Shown: positions 1-9,644, counted from the stretch's first letter. The stretch is 64,000 nucleotides of DNA from SIG565 sp045656145 (GCA_045656145.1 JAZOQP010000024.1:26283-90282), one strand, 5' to 3'. Numbers and translations: made by a program. Notes: generated by a model from the sequence alone, not told the origin.

Positions 1-249
1 AATGTTTTTACCGCCTTTTTGCATTTCAGGCTTTTGCTTAAAACCTGTAAATTAAAGATTAATTTTGGGAATTTTTTATTTCTTCCCGCCCTTTGCGGAT
101 TTTCGGCGTGTTACATATCCTTCTGCATTTTTAGCGCGTTTTTAACGGCGCCGCTCATAAAAATTTTGCTTTCGGGCGCGGTGGGCCTTTTCCTTTACAC
201 CTTTTTATTAAAGGTGCTTGGTTTGTTTCAAAAAAAGGATTTTATTTAG
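1..249 (+). CDS. C-terminal part of an integral membrane protein, cut by the window edge
   Basis: The frame is open from the first base to a TAA at the end, so only the last 82 or so residues are present. They are strongly hydrophobic, with two likely membrane spans (roughly FLFLPALCGFSACYISFC and ILLSGAVGLFLYTFLLKVLG) and a short charged tail ending KKDFI. This layout resembles the C-terminus of polysaccharide or MOP-type flippases, but that is only an impression and no motif proves it. The gene is tail to tail with the QueG-like gene, and the two stops overlap by 8 nt. No function can be assigned with confidence. Confidence 0.5.
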   Translation, partial: NVFTAFLHFRLLLKTCKLKINFGNFLFLPALCGFSACYISFCIFSAFLTAPLIKILLSGAVGLFLYTFLLKVLGLFQKKDFI

Positions 250-1021
250 AATTTATAATTTCGTAATTTCTTTCAATTACCTTTTTGCCGCGCCAATTAT
301 AAGCTCTGCCTTCGCGCTCTTCGGCGGGATTAAATTCGTTTCTATAATTATCTAAAAACTCTTTTATATAGGTGATTTCAGCGTTTTTATTCATTGGGCA
401 AACCTCACTGCATTTATCACAGCCCCAACAAACGCCCGACTCCCTTATTTGCTCAATTTGAGCCTCGGTTAAGCCGTTTTTTTGCTGGTTTACAGCCGAT
501 AGGCAACCCTCTTTTGATAGAATGTGTGGGCAGGATGAAATGCATTGTCCACAATCGAGGCATTTTTCTGCTGTTTTTACTTCCTCAATTTCTAAATCGG
601 TTACAATTTCACCCAAAAAGATAAAAGAGCCATATTTTTTATGAATTAATAATCCATTTCTCCCTAAAACACCAAGACCGCTATTATAAGCTGTGGCTAC
701 CTCAGGAATAGGAGAGTTATCTAAAAAATATTGAAAAACATTGCCTTTGAATTCGTTTTTTAGTTTTTCGGTTGCGGTTTCAAGCATTTTTCCGCAAACA
801 ATATGATAATCAGGAACCGCGGCATAGCGGCTAATATTCTTTGGTGGCTCTTCCTTTACTTTGTAAGGGAAAGCCGCCATTATTATGCTTTTTGCATTTT
901 CGGGCAATCGGCTTTTGGCTTTACACTCTATTAAATGCGGTTGAACTTCTGAAAACGAAATAACCGACCATTCAAAAATACCCGCTTCATTTAAAATTCT
1001 TTTAATTTTCTCTTTCATCAT
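242..1021 (-). CDS. Short QueG-like (epoxyqueuosine reductase family) iron-sulfur protein
   Basis: This 259-residue protein has the DUF1730/QueG core: an N-terminal segment ending in SGLGVLGRNGLLIH and GSFIFLGEI, then two ferredoxin-like clusters, CLDCGQCISSCP at about residue 155 and CWGCDKCSEVCP at about residue 200, which should bind two [4Fe-4S] clusters. QueG reduces epoxyqueuosine to queuosine in the tRNA anticodon using cobalamin. Classical QueG is about 350-380 residues with C-terminal HEAT-like repeats, and this one stops right after the ferredoxin domain. A full QueG role is therefore likely but not certain; another corrinoid or reductase role is possible. It overlaps tadA by 4 nt (ATGA), so the two tRNA-modification-type genes are translationally coupled. 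Confidence 0.75.
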   Translation of the reverse strand: MMKEKIKRILNEAGIFEWSVISFSEVQPHLIECKAKSRLPENAKSIIMAAFPYKVKEEPPKNISRYAAVPDYHIVCGKMLETATEKLKNEFKGNVFQYFLDNSPIPEVATAYNSGLGVLGRNGLLIHKKYGSFIFLGEIVTDLEIEEVKTAEKCLDCGQCISSCPHILSKEGCLSAVNQQKNGLTEAQIEQIRESGVCWGCDKCSEVCPMNKNAEITYIKEFLDNYRNEFNPAEEREGRAYNWRGKKVIERNYEIINSK

Positions 1022-1458
1022 CTGAGTCCTCTAAAAAATTCAGACAATATTTTTCGGCACTCATTTTCACATATACCGCCATAAACCTCAGGTGTAAATG
1101 AAAACGGCATATTTGCAAAATTTGCAACCGAGCCGAGCGAGCCTACCTTTGTATCATAAGCGCCAAAAATAACTGTTTTAATTCTTGCGTTTATTATAGC
1201 ACCGCTACACATAGGACAAGGCTCTAAGGTAACATAAAGTTCAGCGCCATCAAGCCTCCAATCGCCAACAGTTTTGCAGGCGTCCTCAATGGCTAAGATT
1301 TCGGCATGCGCCACGGCGTTTTTATCCTTTTCTCTTTTGTTTCTTCCCTTGCCAATAATTTGCCCATCCTTAACAACAATAGCCCCAACCGGAACATCTC
1401 CATCGGCTAAGGCTTTTTTTGCTTCTATTAAGGCAAGGTCCATATATTTTCTATCCAT
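1018..1458 (-). CDS. tadA: tRNA-specific adenosine deaminase TadA
   Basis: TadA deaminates A34 to inosine in tRNA-Arg(ACG), and that tRNA is encoded at 33.15 kb in this window. The zinc and catalytic motifs are present: HAE at about residue 50 and PCPMC at about residue 80, with the family signature around GSLGSVANF. The start is placed at the ATG giving MDRKYMDLAL, because TTAGGAG lies a proper distance upstream. A GTG five codons earlier would swallow that ribosome-binding site. The length of 146 residues is typical. A hairpin sits directly upstream, so the gene may have its own promoter or depend on read-through. Confidence 0.93.
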   Translation of the reverse strand: MDRKYMDLALIEAKKALADGDVPVGAIVVKDGQIIGKGRNKREKDKNAVAHAEILAIEDACKTVGDWRLDGAELYVTLEPCPMCSGAIINARIKTVIFGAYDTKVGSLGSVANFANMPFSFTPEVYGGICENECRKILSEFFRGLR

Positions 1459-1477
1459 AAAAACTCCTAACACAAAA

Positions 1478-1494
1478 GGGTGCCGTCAGCACCC
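1478..1494. terminator. Hairpin between CPBP gene and tadA
   Basis: GGGTGC, a 5-nt loop and GCACCC form a perfect 6-bp stem flanked by A and T runs on both sides. It lies just after the CPBP stop codon, so it could end the leftward gyrase-CPBP transcript or attenuate read-through into tadA. Confidence 0.6.
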
Positions 1495-1497
1495 TTT

Positions 1498-2481
1498 TTA
1501 TCTTACAAAAAACGCAATAATTAATGATAAAATAACGCTTATAATAATTGTTGGTGCAGTTAAAAACCATCTTAATTTTTTTGCCAAAGGAATTTCTTGA
1601 TTTTCGTTTAATTTAAAAAAGTCTTCCTTTTTTGATAAACTTAAAATCGCAAACACTGCAGCTAAAACAGCAAAGGTAAAAACAATTACAAGCACTAGAG
1701 ATGAAATTTCGGAATTAATTTCTGAAAGATAAGAAGAAACAACCGAAATTAAATTGTTAAAAAAGTGAATGGCTATTGCGGGCCATATAGAATCGGTTTT
1801 AACGGTTATAAAGCCTAAAATAAGCCCCACCAAAAAAGCAAACACTATCTGCTGAGCGCTCGCATGCATAAATCCAAAAACAAATGCCGAACCAATAATT
1901 GCAAGCGTATCGGAGCGCCTTCTTAGAAAGCCGAGCACAATTCCTCTTAATGCAAATTCTTCCAAAAATGCAGGAAAAAATGAAATTGAAAGAACAGATA
2001 TTATAACTCCCAAAACACCTTTTGGCATTTTGTTATCAAGTTCGGGGAATTCTATTCCGAAAGCATCAAAAATTTGTCCCCCGTAGGATACCGCAAAGCT
2101 CGAAAAAAGGCAAAATCCAACACCTAAAAAGAAAAGGGGCCAAAACATACCTTTTTTAAGTTTTTTAAAAGGGATTTCTCGAAGAATCTTAACTCCCATT
2201 GCCTTGCCAACAATAAAAAACGGCAAAACTATCATTAAAAATGATATTGCAATGCTTAAAAGTTGCGAGAAAAAGGGTTCGGAGCTTATATTAACAGCCT
2301 GTGTTGGATTTATTCCAAAAAACGAGAAAATTTTAAAATATAAAAGCGGCCAAAAGTTCATAACTCCAAAAAGTGCAATAAGGCCTATGCCGCAGGCGTT
2401 AGCGCTGCGGCGGACCTTTTTCTTTTCTATAAACTCTTTTGGTATTTCCTCAAAACCGGTATAATCAAAAATTTGTGGCAA
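1498..2481 (-). CDS. CPBP family intramembrane metalloprotease (Abi/CAAX-type)
   Basis: This 327-residue polytopic membrane protein carries the three CPBP motifs: EEFALRG at about residue 167 (the catalytic EExxxR), FGFMH at about 204, and HFFNN at about 240. At least seven hydrophobic spans are visible, and the N-terminus is cytosolic and basic (KKKVRR). Members are related to the prenyl-protein protease Rce1 and include bacteriocin-immunity proteins; the substrate here is unknown. It starts 5 nt after the gyrA stop, so it is probably the last gene of the gyrase transcript. Nothing suggests that it acts on DNA topology, and co-transcription may be incidental. Confidence 0.85.
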   Translation of the reverse strand: MPQIFDYTGFEEIPKEFIEKKKVRRSANACGIGLIALFGVMNFWPLLYFKIFSFFGINPTQAVNISSEPFFSQLLSIAISFLMIVLPFFIVGKAMGVKILREIPFKKLKKGMFWPLFFLGVGFCLFSSFAVSYGGQIFDAFGIEFPELDNKMPKGVLGVIISVLSISFFPAFLEEFALRGIVLGFLRRRSDTLAIIGSAFVFGFMHASAQQIVFAFLVGLILGFITVKTDSIWPAIAIHFFNNLISVVSSYLSEINSEISSLVLVIVFTFAVLAAVFAILSLSKKEDFFKLNENQEIPLAKKLRWFLTAPTIIISVILSLIIAFFVR

Positions 2482-2486
2482 TTAAA

Positions 2487-5024
2487 TTACTCCTCTGCTG
2501 AGTCTGAGTCTGTATCTACTGCTTCTGCAGCATCGGGTGTTGCTTCTTCGGGAATATCGGTTATTTCATCCTCGTTGTGTTCACTAACAACTACCGATAA
2601 AATATCAACCCCTTCGGCTACCCTCTTTACCCTTACACCCTTAGCGGGGCGAGAGAAGGTGCTGATTTGAGCAACGGGCACACGAATAATAACGCCATCC
2701 GATGCTATCATAATGATATCATCTTCATCGGTTACCTCTAAAACAGCGGCAACATCGCCATATTTTTCGGTGCGGTAATTGGTTATACCCTTACCACCAC
2801 GAGATTGGAGTCTATAATCGGCAATAGAACTCTTTCTGCCGTAACCTGTTGCAGTAACGGTAAGGAGAACGGTGTTTTCATCGCAAACGCTCATTGCAAC
2901 TACCTCATCGTTTTCCTTAAGCTTAATTGCGCGAACACCATGAGCCGAACGACCCATTGGTCTTGCATCATTTTCATCAAAATGAATTGCCATACCCTTT
3001 TTGGTTGCAATTATAAGCTCGTTCTCACCATTTGTGATGGCGGCAAACGCCAAGGTGTCATCCTCTTCAAGAGAGATTGCAATGATGCCTGTCTTTCTAA
3101 TGTTAAGATAATTATCAAGGCTTGTTCTCTTAATGGTACCATTCTTGGTAACAACAACAAGATAATGGTTTTCATCCATCTCATTGCAGGGAAGAATTTT
3201 GCAAATTTGCTCATTTTCCATAAGCGGTAAGATATTTATAATATTCATACCCTTTGAAGTACGGCTTCCCTCGGGAATTTCATAAGCCTTAAGCTTATAA
3301 ACGCGGCCAAAGTTTGAAAGCATAAGAATATTATCGTGTGAAGAGCAAATAAACATACTTTCAACTATGTCATCTTCTCTTGTGGTCATGCCGCGAATAC
3401 CTCTTCCTCCGCGGTTTTGAACCTCATATTCATCGCTCGGCATTCTCTTTATATAACCATTCTTGGTTTTGGTAAGAACAACCTGCTCGCGCGGAATAAG
3501 GTCTTCAATATCAACCTCTCCCGAAACAGCGGTAATCTCGGTTCTTCTTTCATCTGAGAATTTATCGCGAAGATTAAGAGAATCGGTCTTAACAATATCA
3601 AGAACCTTTGAATGATTTGAAAGAATTTCTTCGCATTCTTTAATAAATTCAAGTTTATCCTTTAATTCATCCTCAATCTTTTGCTTTTCAAGACCTGCAA
3701 GCTTACCTAACTGCATCTGAACTATGGCAGTTGTTTGAACATCATCAAATTCGAATCTTTCAGCAAGTCTTTCCTTAGATTCAGGAATTGTTTTAGATGT
3801 GCGGATAATGGAAATTACCTCATCAATAAAATCAATAGCCTTTTTGAGTGCCTCTAAAATGTGAGCTCGCTCTTTTGCTTTATTCATATCAAAACGAGTT
3901 CTGCGCTCAATAATTTCGCATTGGAAATCAATGCTGTTTTGAAGCATCTCTTTAAGGGTTAAAATTTGCGGTTTACCATTTACAATGGCAATTAGGTTTG
4001 CACCAAAGGTGGTTTGAAGTTCGGTATAAGAGAATAATTTATTAAGCACAACCTGCGGATTAGCATCACGCTTAATATCAACAACGATTTTTATGCCACC
4101 ATCACGCTTTGAAGAATAGTCAACAACATCATCAATACCCTCAACGCGCTTTTCACTTGCCAAATCATAAATTTTCTTAACTAAAGCTTCTTTTCTAACC
4201 TTATAAGGAATTTCGGTTATAACAATGCGGAACTTTCCGCCATCTCTTTCCTCAATTTCGGTTTTACCGCGAACTATAATTCTACCTTTACCCGTAGCGT
4301 AAGCGGCTCTTATTCCGCTTCTGCCCATTATAATACCGCCTGTTGGGAAATCGGGTCCCTTAATATATTGGCAAAGGTCCTCAAGTTCTGCATCGGGGTT
4401 ATCAATAAGATAACACATAGCATCAATAACCTCGCCTAAATTATGCGGCGGGATTTCGGTTGCCATACCAAAAGCAATACCGCTTGAGCCATTAACAAGT
4501 AATTGCGGGAAACGAACGGGTAAAACTGTGGGTTCTTTTAGTCTATCATCATAGTTTGGAACAAAATCAACCGTATCTTTCTCAATATCATCAAGCATAT
4601 TAAGGGATAATCGATTCATTTTAGACTCGGTATAACGATATGCAGCGGCAGGGTAACCATCGATATTACCAAAGTTACCATGTCCATCAATTAACGGATA
4701 GCGAAGAGAAAAATCCTGCGCCATACGAACCATTGCTTCATAAACCGAGCTATCGCCATGCGGATGATAACGACCAAGCACAGCACCAACAGTGTCGGCG
4801 CACTTTCTATGAGCCTTCTCGGGTGTAAGGCCATTTTCATACATAGTGTAAAGAATTCTGCGGTGAACAGGCTTTAGTCCATCGCGCACATCGGGTAGTG
4901 CACGACCAACAAGCACGCTCATACCATACTGAAGCATACTGCTTTTAACTTCATCAACAATTTCAACCGGAACAACATTGGTGTCTTCCGTTTCAGGCCA
5001 ATATACCTTTTCTTGTTTTGCCAA
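2487..5024 (-). CDS. gyrA: DNA gyrase subunit A
   Basis: GyrA is the DNA-cleaving subunit of gyrase, acting as A2B2 with the GyrB encoded just upstream. The catalytic tyrosine lies in AAYRYTE at about residue 128. The quinolone-contact region reads HPHGDSSVYEAMVRM, with the Ser and the acidic Glu in place, so no classic resistance change is seen. The GyrA box is QNRGGRG at about residue 535, followed by beta-pinwheel repeats and an acidic tail. A GTG exists 9 nt upstream (5033), but GGGGAG lies against it. The TTG chosen here, giving MAKQEKVYW, has 8-nt spacing from that site and is preferred. Confidence 0.97.
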   Translation of the reverse strand: MAKQEKVYWPETEDTNVVPVEIVDEVKSSMLQYGMSVLVGRALPDVRDGLKPVHRRILYTMYENGLTPEKAHRKCADTVGAVLGRYHPHGDSSVYEAMVRMAQDFSLRYPLIDGHGNFGNIDGYPAAAYRYTESKMNRLSLNMLDDIEKDTVDFVPNYDDRLKEPTVLPVRFPQLLVNGSSGIAFGMATEIPPHNLGEVIDAMCYLIDNPDAELEDLCQYIKGPDFPTGGIIMGRSGIRAAYATGKGRIIVRGKTEIEERDGGKFRIVITEIPYKVRKEALVKKIYDLASEKRVEGIDDVVDYSSKRDGGIKIVVDIKRDANPQVVLNKLFSYTELQTTFGANLIAIVNGKPQILTLKEMLQNSIDFQCEIIERRTRFDMNKAKERAHILEALKKAIDFIDEVISIIRTSKTIPESKERLAERFEFDDVQTTAIVQMQLGKLAGLEKQKIEDELKDKLEFIKECEEILSNHSKVLDIVKTDSLNLRDKFSDERRTEITAVSGEVDIEDLIPREQVVLTKTKNGYIKRMPSDEYEVQNRGGRGIRGMTTREDDIVESMFICSSHDNILMLSNFGRVYKLKAYEIPEGSRTSKGMNIINILPLMENEQICKILPCNEMDENHYLVVVTKNGTIKRTSLDNYLNIRKTGIIAISLEEDDTLAFAAITNGENELIIATKKGMAIHFDENDARPMGRSAHGVRAIKLKENDEVVAMSVCDENTVLLTVTATGYGRKSSIADYRLQSRGGKGITNYRTEKYGDVAAVLEVTDEDDIIMIASDGVIIRVPVAQISTFSRPAKGVRVKRVAEGVDILSVVVSEHNEDEITDIPEEATPDAAEAVDTDSDSAEE

Positions 5025-5042
5025 TTTTCGCACTCCCCTTTC

Positions 5043-6986
5043 TTAAATATCCAAATCGGTTGCAAATACTGCGTTTTCTTCAATAAACTGCTTTCTGGGC
5101 TCAACCTCTTCGCCCATAAGCATTGTAAATGTTTCGTTTGCTTTTTCTGCATCCTGCATTGTAACTCGCAAGAATGTTCTTCTCTCAGGGTCAAGTGTTG
5201 TTTCCCAAAGCTGATCGGGATCCATTTCACCAAGACCTTTATATCGCTGAACATCTGCATTACCGCCAAGGCGCTCAATATATTTTGTTTTTTCTTCCTC
5301 AGTAAATGCATCAAAGCGCTGTTTACCCTTTGAAACTCTAAATAGTGGCGGTTGAGCCAAATAAATATGACCTGTTTCAATAAGTTCAGGCATATAACGG
5401 AAGAAAAATGTTAAAAGAAGTGTTCTGATATGGCTACCGTCAACGTCGGCATCGGCCATAATAACAATTTTATCATAGCGAAGCTTTTCTAATGAGAAGT
5501 TTTCGCCAATACCTGTTCCAAGAGCCACAATAACAGGTGTTAACTTATCATTTCCGTAAACCTTATCATCTCTTGCCTTCTCAACGTTGAGCATTTTACC
5601 CCACAAAGGCAAAATTGCCTGATATGTTGAGTTTCTTCCCTCAACTGCCGAACCGCCGGCACTATCACCCTCGACGATGAAAATTTCGGTTTTTGTGGGG
5701 TCATCAGAAATGCAATCCTTTAATTTCTCGGGCATTCTTGTTTTTCCGCCAATACCCGCCTTATTTCTTGATGCATCTCTGGCTTTCTGAGCTGCTTCTC
5801 TTGCGTTTGATGCGGCAATTGCCTTATCTATAACAATTTTAGCCTCAGCCGGATGCTCTTCTAAATACTGATAGAGTTTATCATTGATAATATTTCTAAC
5901 AAGTGTACCAATAGAGGTGTTACCAAGCTTTGCTTTTGTCTGGCTTTCAAACTGCGCATCGCTAAGTTTTACCGATACAACAGCCACCAAGCCTTCCATA
6001 ATATCCTCGCCCTTTAGGTTATCCGAATCAACCTTTAACTTTTTGAAATCATGGGCATACTTATTAACAACCCTCGCAACTGTCTGGCGGAAAGCCTGTT
6101 CGTGTGTACCGCCATCAATAGTGTGAAGAGTGTTAGCGAAAGACATTATTTTATTATCATAAGCGGTAGACCAAATGAGCGCAATTTCGGCCGACTCATC
6201 ATTTTTTTCTCCCGCTAAATAAATAACTTCACTATTTAGTGGTTCTTTCTTGATTCCACTTAAAAGAAAATCAACATAAGAGCGAATACCACCCTCATAA
6301 TAGAACTCATCTTTTCTATTTTCAAAGACATCTGTTCTCTTATCCTCTAATTCAATTCTAATTCCCGCATTTAAGAAAGACTGCTCTCTGAGTCTTGTAA
6401 GAAGAGTATCATAATCATAGGTTGTGGTATCGGTAAAGATAGTGGGGTCTGGTTTAAATGTAACTGTTGTTCCTGTTTTATCGGATTTTCCTATAATTTC
6501 AAGATCAGAAACAATATTACCTTTTTCATATCTTTGTTTATAAATATTTTCTCCATCACTTACTTCAACCTCAAGCCAGGAAGAAAGCGCATTAACAACC
6601 GATGCACCTACACCATGAAGACCGCCTGAAACCTTATATCCTCCACCGCCGAACTTACCGCCTGCGTGAAGAATTGTGAAAACAACGGTAACTGTGGGAA
6701 TTCCTTTTTGAGGGTTAATACCAACAGGAATACCACGACCATTATCCTTAACTCTAATAATTCCATCATCAAGAAGTTCAACGCTTATTTTATCGCAATA
6801 ACCGGCTAAAGCTTCATCAATAGAGTTATCCACTATTTCATAAACTAAATGGTGAAGACCTCTTTCACCTGTTGAGCCTATGTACATACCGGGGCGTTTT
6901 CTAACAGCCTCAAGACCCTCTAATACCTGAATTGAATTTTCATCGTAATTTTCTGTTACAACACTGCTTTTAATTTCTTCAGACAT
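5043..6986 (-). CDS. gyrB: DNA gyrase subunit B
   Basis: GyrB is the ATPase subunit of gyrase. An N-terminal GHKL domain has the Mg/ATP-binding Asn in IVDNSIDEA (about residue 49) and the lid SGGLHGVGASVVNALS. The TOPRIM domain contributes EGDSAGGSA (about residue 437) and DADVDGSH (about residue 510). The C-terminus ends FATDLDI as usual, and 647 residues is normal for Gram-positive GyrB without the proteobacterial insert. The start has AAGGAAG upstream. It lies 15 nt after remB and 18 nt before the gyrA start, within the dnaA-to-gyrA run. Confidence 0.98.
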   Translation of the reverse strand: MSEEIKSSVVTENYDENSIQVLEGLEAVRKRPGMYIGSTGERGLHHLVYEIVDNSIDEALAGYCDKISVELLDDGIIRVKDNGRGIPVGINPQKGIPTVTVVFTILHAGGKFGGGGYKVSGGLHGVGASVVNALSSWLEVEVSDGENIYKQRYEKGNIVSDLEIIGKSDKTGTTVTFKPDPTIFTDTTTYDYDTLLTRLREQSFLNAGIRIELEDKRTDVFENRKDEFYYEGGIRSYVDFLLSGIKKEPLNSEVIYLAGEKNDESAEIALIWSTAYDNKIMSFANTLHTIDGGTHEQAFRQTVARVVNKYAHDFKKLKVDSDNLKGEDIMEGLVAVVSVKLSDAQFESQTKAKLGNTSIGTLVRNIINDKLYQYLEEHPAEAKIVIDKAIAASNAREAAQKARDASRNKAGIGGKTRMPEKLKDCISDDPTKTEIFIVEGDSAGGSAVEGRNSTYQAILPLWGKMLNVEKARDDKVYGNDKLTPVIVALGTGIGENFSLEKLRYDKIVIMADADVDGSHIRTLLLTFFFRYMPELIETGHIYLAQPPLFRVSKGKQRFDAFTEEEKTKYIERLGGNADVQRYKGLGEMDPDQLWETTLDPERRTFLRVTMQDAEKANETFTMLMGEEVEPRKQFIEENAVFATDLDI

Positions 6987-7001
6987 TTTTTTCTTCCTTT
7001 T

Positions 7002-7277
7002 CTATTCTTTTATTTCAATAAATTTTGATTTACTTCTCTTTTGAAGAGTAAGTGGGGAAATTTGAGAAATATATATTTTTTTACCTTTTTCATTTTTTCT
7101 TTTACAAACAACAAAAGATTTAGGTAATTCATAACTTACTGTTACTGTTTGCTTTTGTTTTTCGGCAATATTAAGATATTTTCTTGTGTGCCTTGATACA
7201 GTTGCTGTATCTAAATCAAAAATACCTAAAATATCGTCTTCTTTTATAACCGTTTCTTTTCCTAAATGAAGATACAT
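7002..7277 (-). CDS. remB: RemB-like DUF370 regulator (YaaB)
   Basis: This small protein of 91 residues begins MYLHLGKETVIKEDDILGIFDLD, the hallmark of the DUF370 RemA/RemB family, and ends with the PLTLQKR region. In Bacillus subtilis the yaaB (remB) gene sits between recF and gyrB, exactly as here, and Rem proteins are DNA-binding activators of biofilm matrix and osmoprotection genes. The role in this organism is inferred from family and position only. Its ATG overlaps the recF stop by one base (TAATG), so translation is probably coupled. Confidence 0.85.
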   Translation of the reverse strand: MYLHLGKETVIKEDDILGIFDLDTATVSRHTRKYLNIAEKQKQTVTVSYELPKSFVVCKRKNEKGKKIYISQISPLTLQKRSKSKFIEIKE

Positions 7278-8338
7278 TAAATTATTTCTCCGTTTTTTAT
7301 TTTAATAATTTTACCATCATTTAAATTTTTAAAATTTTCTTCATCGCAACAGGTTATAAAAACCTGAATACCTTTTATTTTATTTAAAATGTAATTTTGC
7401 CTTTTTTTATCAAGTTCACTCATTACATCATCTAATAAAACAATTGGTTGCCTGTTTGTTATATCTTTAATAATTTCGGCCTCTGCAAGCTTTATTGATA
7501 AAGCAATACTTCTCTTTTGCCCTTGTGAAGCAAATTCCTTTGCATTCATATTATTTATTTCAAAAATAATATCATCTCTATGCGGGCCAATACTAGTTAT
7601 TCCTTTAAATCTATCATTTTGCCTTGCTTCTTTTAATTCTTTAAGAAAATTTTCTTTAACCGTGCTTTCATATTTAATAGTAAGTTCTTCTTTTTCTTCG
7701 CTTATTCCTGAATATATTTTTTCAGCCTTTTCTTTTAATAAATTTAGATATTTTTTTCTATAATTTATTATTTTTGTTCCTTCATTAGCAATAATATTTT
7801 CAAAATCTTCAATTAAAAATAAAAGAGAACCATCTTTAATACTTTCTTTTAAAATATTATTTCTTTGTTTAACAGCTCTTGCATATTCCTTTAATATCTC
7901 TATATATTTAGGATATATTTGACCAATTGCAATATCTATAAATTTTCTTCTGAGTGTTGGAGCACCCGAAACAAAATAAAGGTCATCAGGAGAGAAAACA
8001 ACCGAGTTAAAATTTCCTGCAAGTAAAGTAGCGGAAGATAAATTTTTGCCGTTTAATTTTGCTTTTCTTTTTTCTTTTATCTCAATTTCGGCATTATTTT
8101 CAATATTGCCGGCAAAAAAATCAATTTTAATATTAGCTTTTTCTTTATCTTTTTTTATAGCCTCTATATCTTTTATCCCTCTAAAACTTTTAGCGCCTGT
8201 AAAAAACCATATAGCCTCTATTAAATTTGTTTTTCCTTGAGCATTTTCTCCGCTTATTATATTTATTTCATCATTTGGTTTTAAATTTAAATTTTCAATA
8301 TTTCTAAAATTTTTAATTTCTATATTTTTAATTTTCAT
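7277..8338 (-). CDS. recF: DNA replication and repair protein RecF
   Basis: RecF is an SMC/ABC-like ATPase that helps load RecA at gapped DNA with RecO and RecR. The Walker A motif is GENAQGKTN at about residue 30, the ABC signature is SQGQKRSIALS near residue 280, and Walker B is IVLLDDVMSELD near residue 305. The length of 353 residues is close to the usual 360. It is rich in Lys and Ile, in keeping with the AT-rich genome. It overlaps yaaA and remB by one base each in the conserved dnaN-yaaA-recF-remB-gyrB order. Confidence 0.96.
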   Translation of the reverse strand: MKIKNIEIKNFRNIENLNLKPNDEINIISGENAQGKTNLIEAIWFFTGAKSFRGIKDIEAIKKDKEKANIKIDFFAGNIENNAEIEIKEKRKAKLNGKNLSSATLLAGNFNSVVFSPDDLYFVSGAPTLRRKFIDIAIGQIYPKYIEILKEYARAVKQRNNILKESIKDGSLLFLIEDFENIIANEGTKIINYRKKYLNLLKEKAEKIYSGISEEKEELTIKYESTVKENFLKELKEARQNDRFKGITSIGPHRDDIIFEINNMNAKEFASQGQKRSIALSIKLAEAEIIKDITNRQPIVLLDDVMSELDKKRQNYILNKIKGIQVFITCCDEENFKNLNDGKIIKIKNGEII

Positions 8339-8544
8339 TATTCAATAATTAAAACCTTATTTTCTATTTCTACTTTATCGCCTTTTTTAATTTTTTTACC
8401 TCTTTGTAAACAAACTTCGCCGTTTACCTTAACTTCACCCTCTAATATTAAAAATTTTGCATGGCCTCCGGTTGAAGCAATATTTGCAAATTTTAAAAGA
8501 GAATCAAGTTTAATAAAATCATCTTTTATTGCTATTTTTTCCAT
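8338..8544 (-). CDS. yaaA: S4-domain RNA-binding protein YaaA (YlmH/RlbA type)
   Basis: This is a 68-residue stand-alone S4 domain: LDSLLKFANIASTGGHAKFLI followed by GEVKVNGEVCLQRGKKIKKGD. The S4 fold binds structured RNA. In Firmicutes this small gene sits between dnaN and recF, and in B. subtilis it has been linked to ribosome maturation, but the exact role is uncertain. One-base overlaps with both neighbours show strong translational coupling. Confidence 0.9.
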   Translation of the reverse strand: MEKIAIKDDFIKLDSLLKFANIASTGGHAKFLILEGEVKVNGEVCLQRGKKIKKGDKVEIENKVLIIE

Positions 8545-9644
8545 TATTTTAACCTCATAGGCATTATCATATATAAGAATTCTTCATTCTCAGTTGGTTT
8601 AATTAAAACTCCCGAAGAAGGACCGCCAAATTCAATTTTTACCATATCGCTCTCACTTGCTTTTAAGGCTTCAATTAAATAACGGCTATTAAGACCAATT
8701 TCAAACTCTTCTCCCTCTAAATTAATTGGGAAGTTTTCGGTTGAGCGACCAACCGATGAAGTACAACTGAAAATAATGTTTGTTTCGCTTAAAATACATC
8801 TAACAGGGGTTGAAAAAGTATCATTAATAACAAGGCTTATTCTTTCAATTGTATCAATTAATTCTCTTGTTTTAACAAAAATTCTTTGCTTATAGGTTTC
8901 GGGAACAGTTTTTTTATAATCAACAAAGTTACCCTCTAAAAGACGAGAAATAAATGAATAACCGTTTGTTTTAAAGCATATTAAATTATCATTTATATTA
9001 ATTTCAATATCTTCATTTTCATCGGTTATTAATTTAACTAATTCTGCAATTGCTTTTCCTGAAACAATAAGATTAGCTTCTGCAGAATTATTGATTTTTT
9101 CGGTTCTTATTGCTAATCTATAACCATCAATAGCAACAAATTTAATTTCTCCCTCAGAGAAGGTAATATTAACACCTGTTAAAATAGGTCTTGTTCCTTC
9201 ATTTTGAGCAACAGCAAAAATAGTTCTTCTTACCATATTTTTAATAATTTCGCCGCCGATTGTAATTGTATCTTTATCGGCAACACTCGGCATTTCAGGA
9301 AAATCAGAAGCTGCCATACCCATAATATCAAAATTAGCATTTCCTGATTTTATATGACACATTAAACGGTCATCTGTTGATAACTCAACACTTAGTCCAT
9401 CCATTCTTCTTAAAATGTCGGCAAGAATTTTAGCATTAATAACAATATCTCCTTCAACATCTGTTGAAGCATAAATTTCCTTTTTAATTCCCATTTCAAG
9501 ATTGTAACTAATAAGTGTTACCTTTCCTCTTTCAGCAGAAATTAAAATACCTTCTAAAACAGGTAAGCTGGTTTTTGAAGAAACAATGCGGGAAAGATGA
9601 TTTACAGCCTCTAAAAATTTTTCTCTTTCAATTATTACCTTCAT
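8544..9644 (-). CDS. dnaN: DNA polymerase III sliding clamp (beta subunit)
   Basis: DnaN forms the dimeric ring that tethers replicative polymerase to DNA. The 366-residue protein shows the three clamp domains in order and the typical ending of PTENEEFLYMIMPMRLK. The N-terminus MKVIIEREKFLEAVNHLSRIVSSKTSLPVLEGIL is characteristic and here is split only for description. AAGGAG stands upstream of the ATG. It follows dnaA across a 220-bp gap that is part of the presumed origin and is coupled to yaaA by a one-base overlap. Confidence 0.97.
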   Translation of the reverse strand: MKVIIEREKFLEAVNHLSRIVSSKTSLPVLEGILISAERGKVTLISYNLEMGIKKEIYASTDVEGDIVINAKILADILRRMDGLSVELSTDDRLMCHIKSGNANFDIMGMAASDFPEMPSVADKDTITIGGEIIKNMVRRTIFAVAQNEGTRPILTGVNITFSEGEIKFVAIDGYRLAIRTEKINNSAEANLIVSGKAIAELVKLITDENEDIEININDNLICFKTNGYSFISRLLEGNFVDYKKTVPETYKQRIFVKTRELIDTIERISLVINDTFSTPVRCILSETNIIFSCTSSVGRSTENFPINLEGEEFEIGLNSRYLIEALKASESDMVKIEFGGPSSGVLIKPTENEEFLYMIMPMRLK

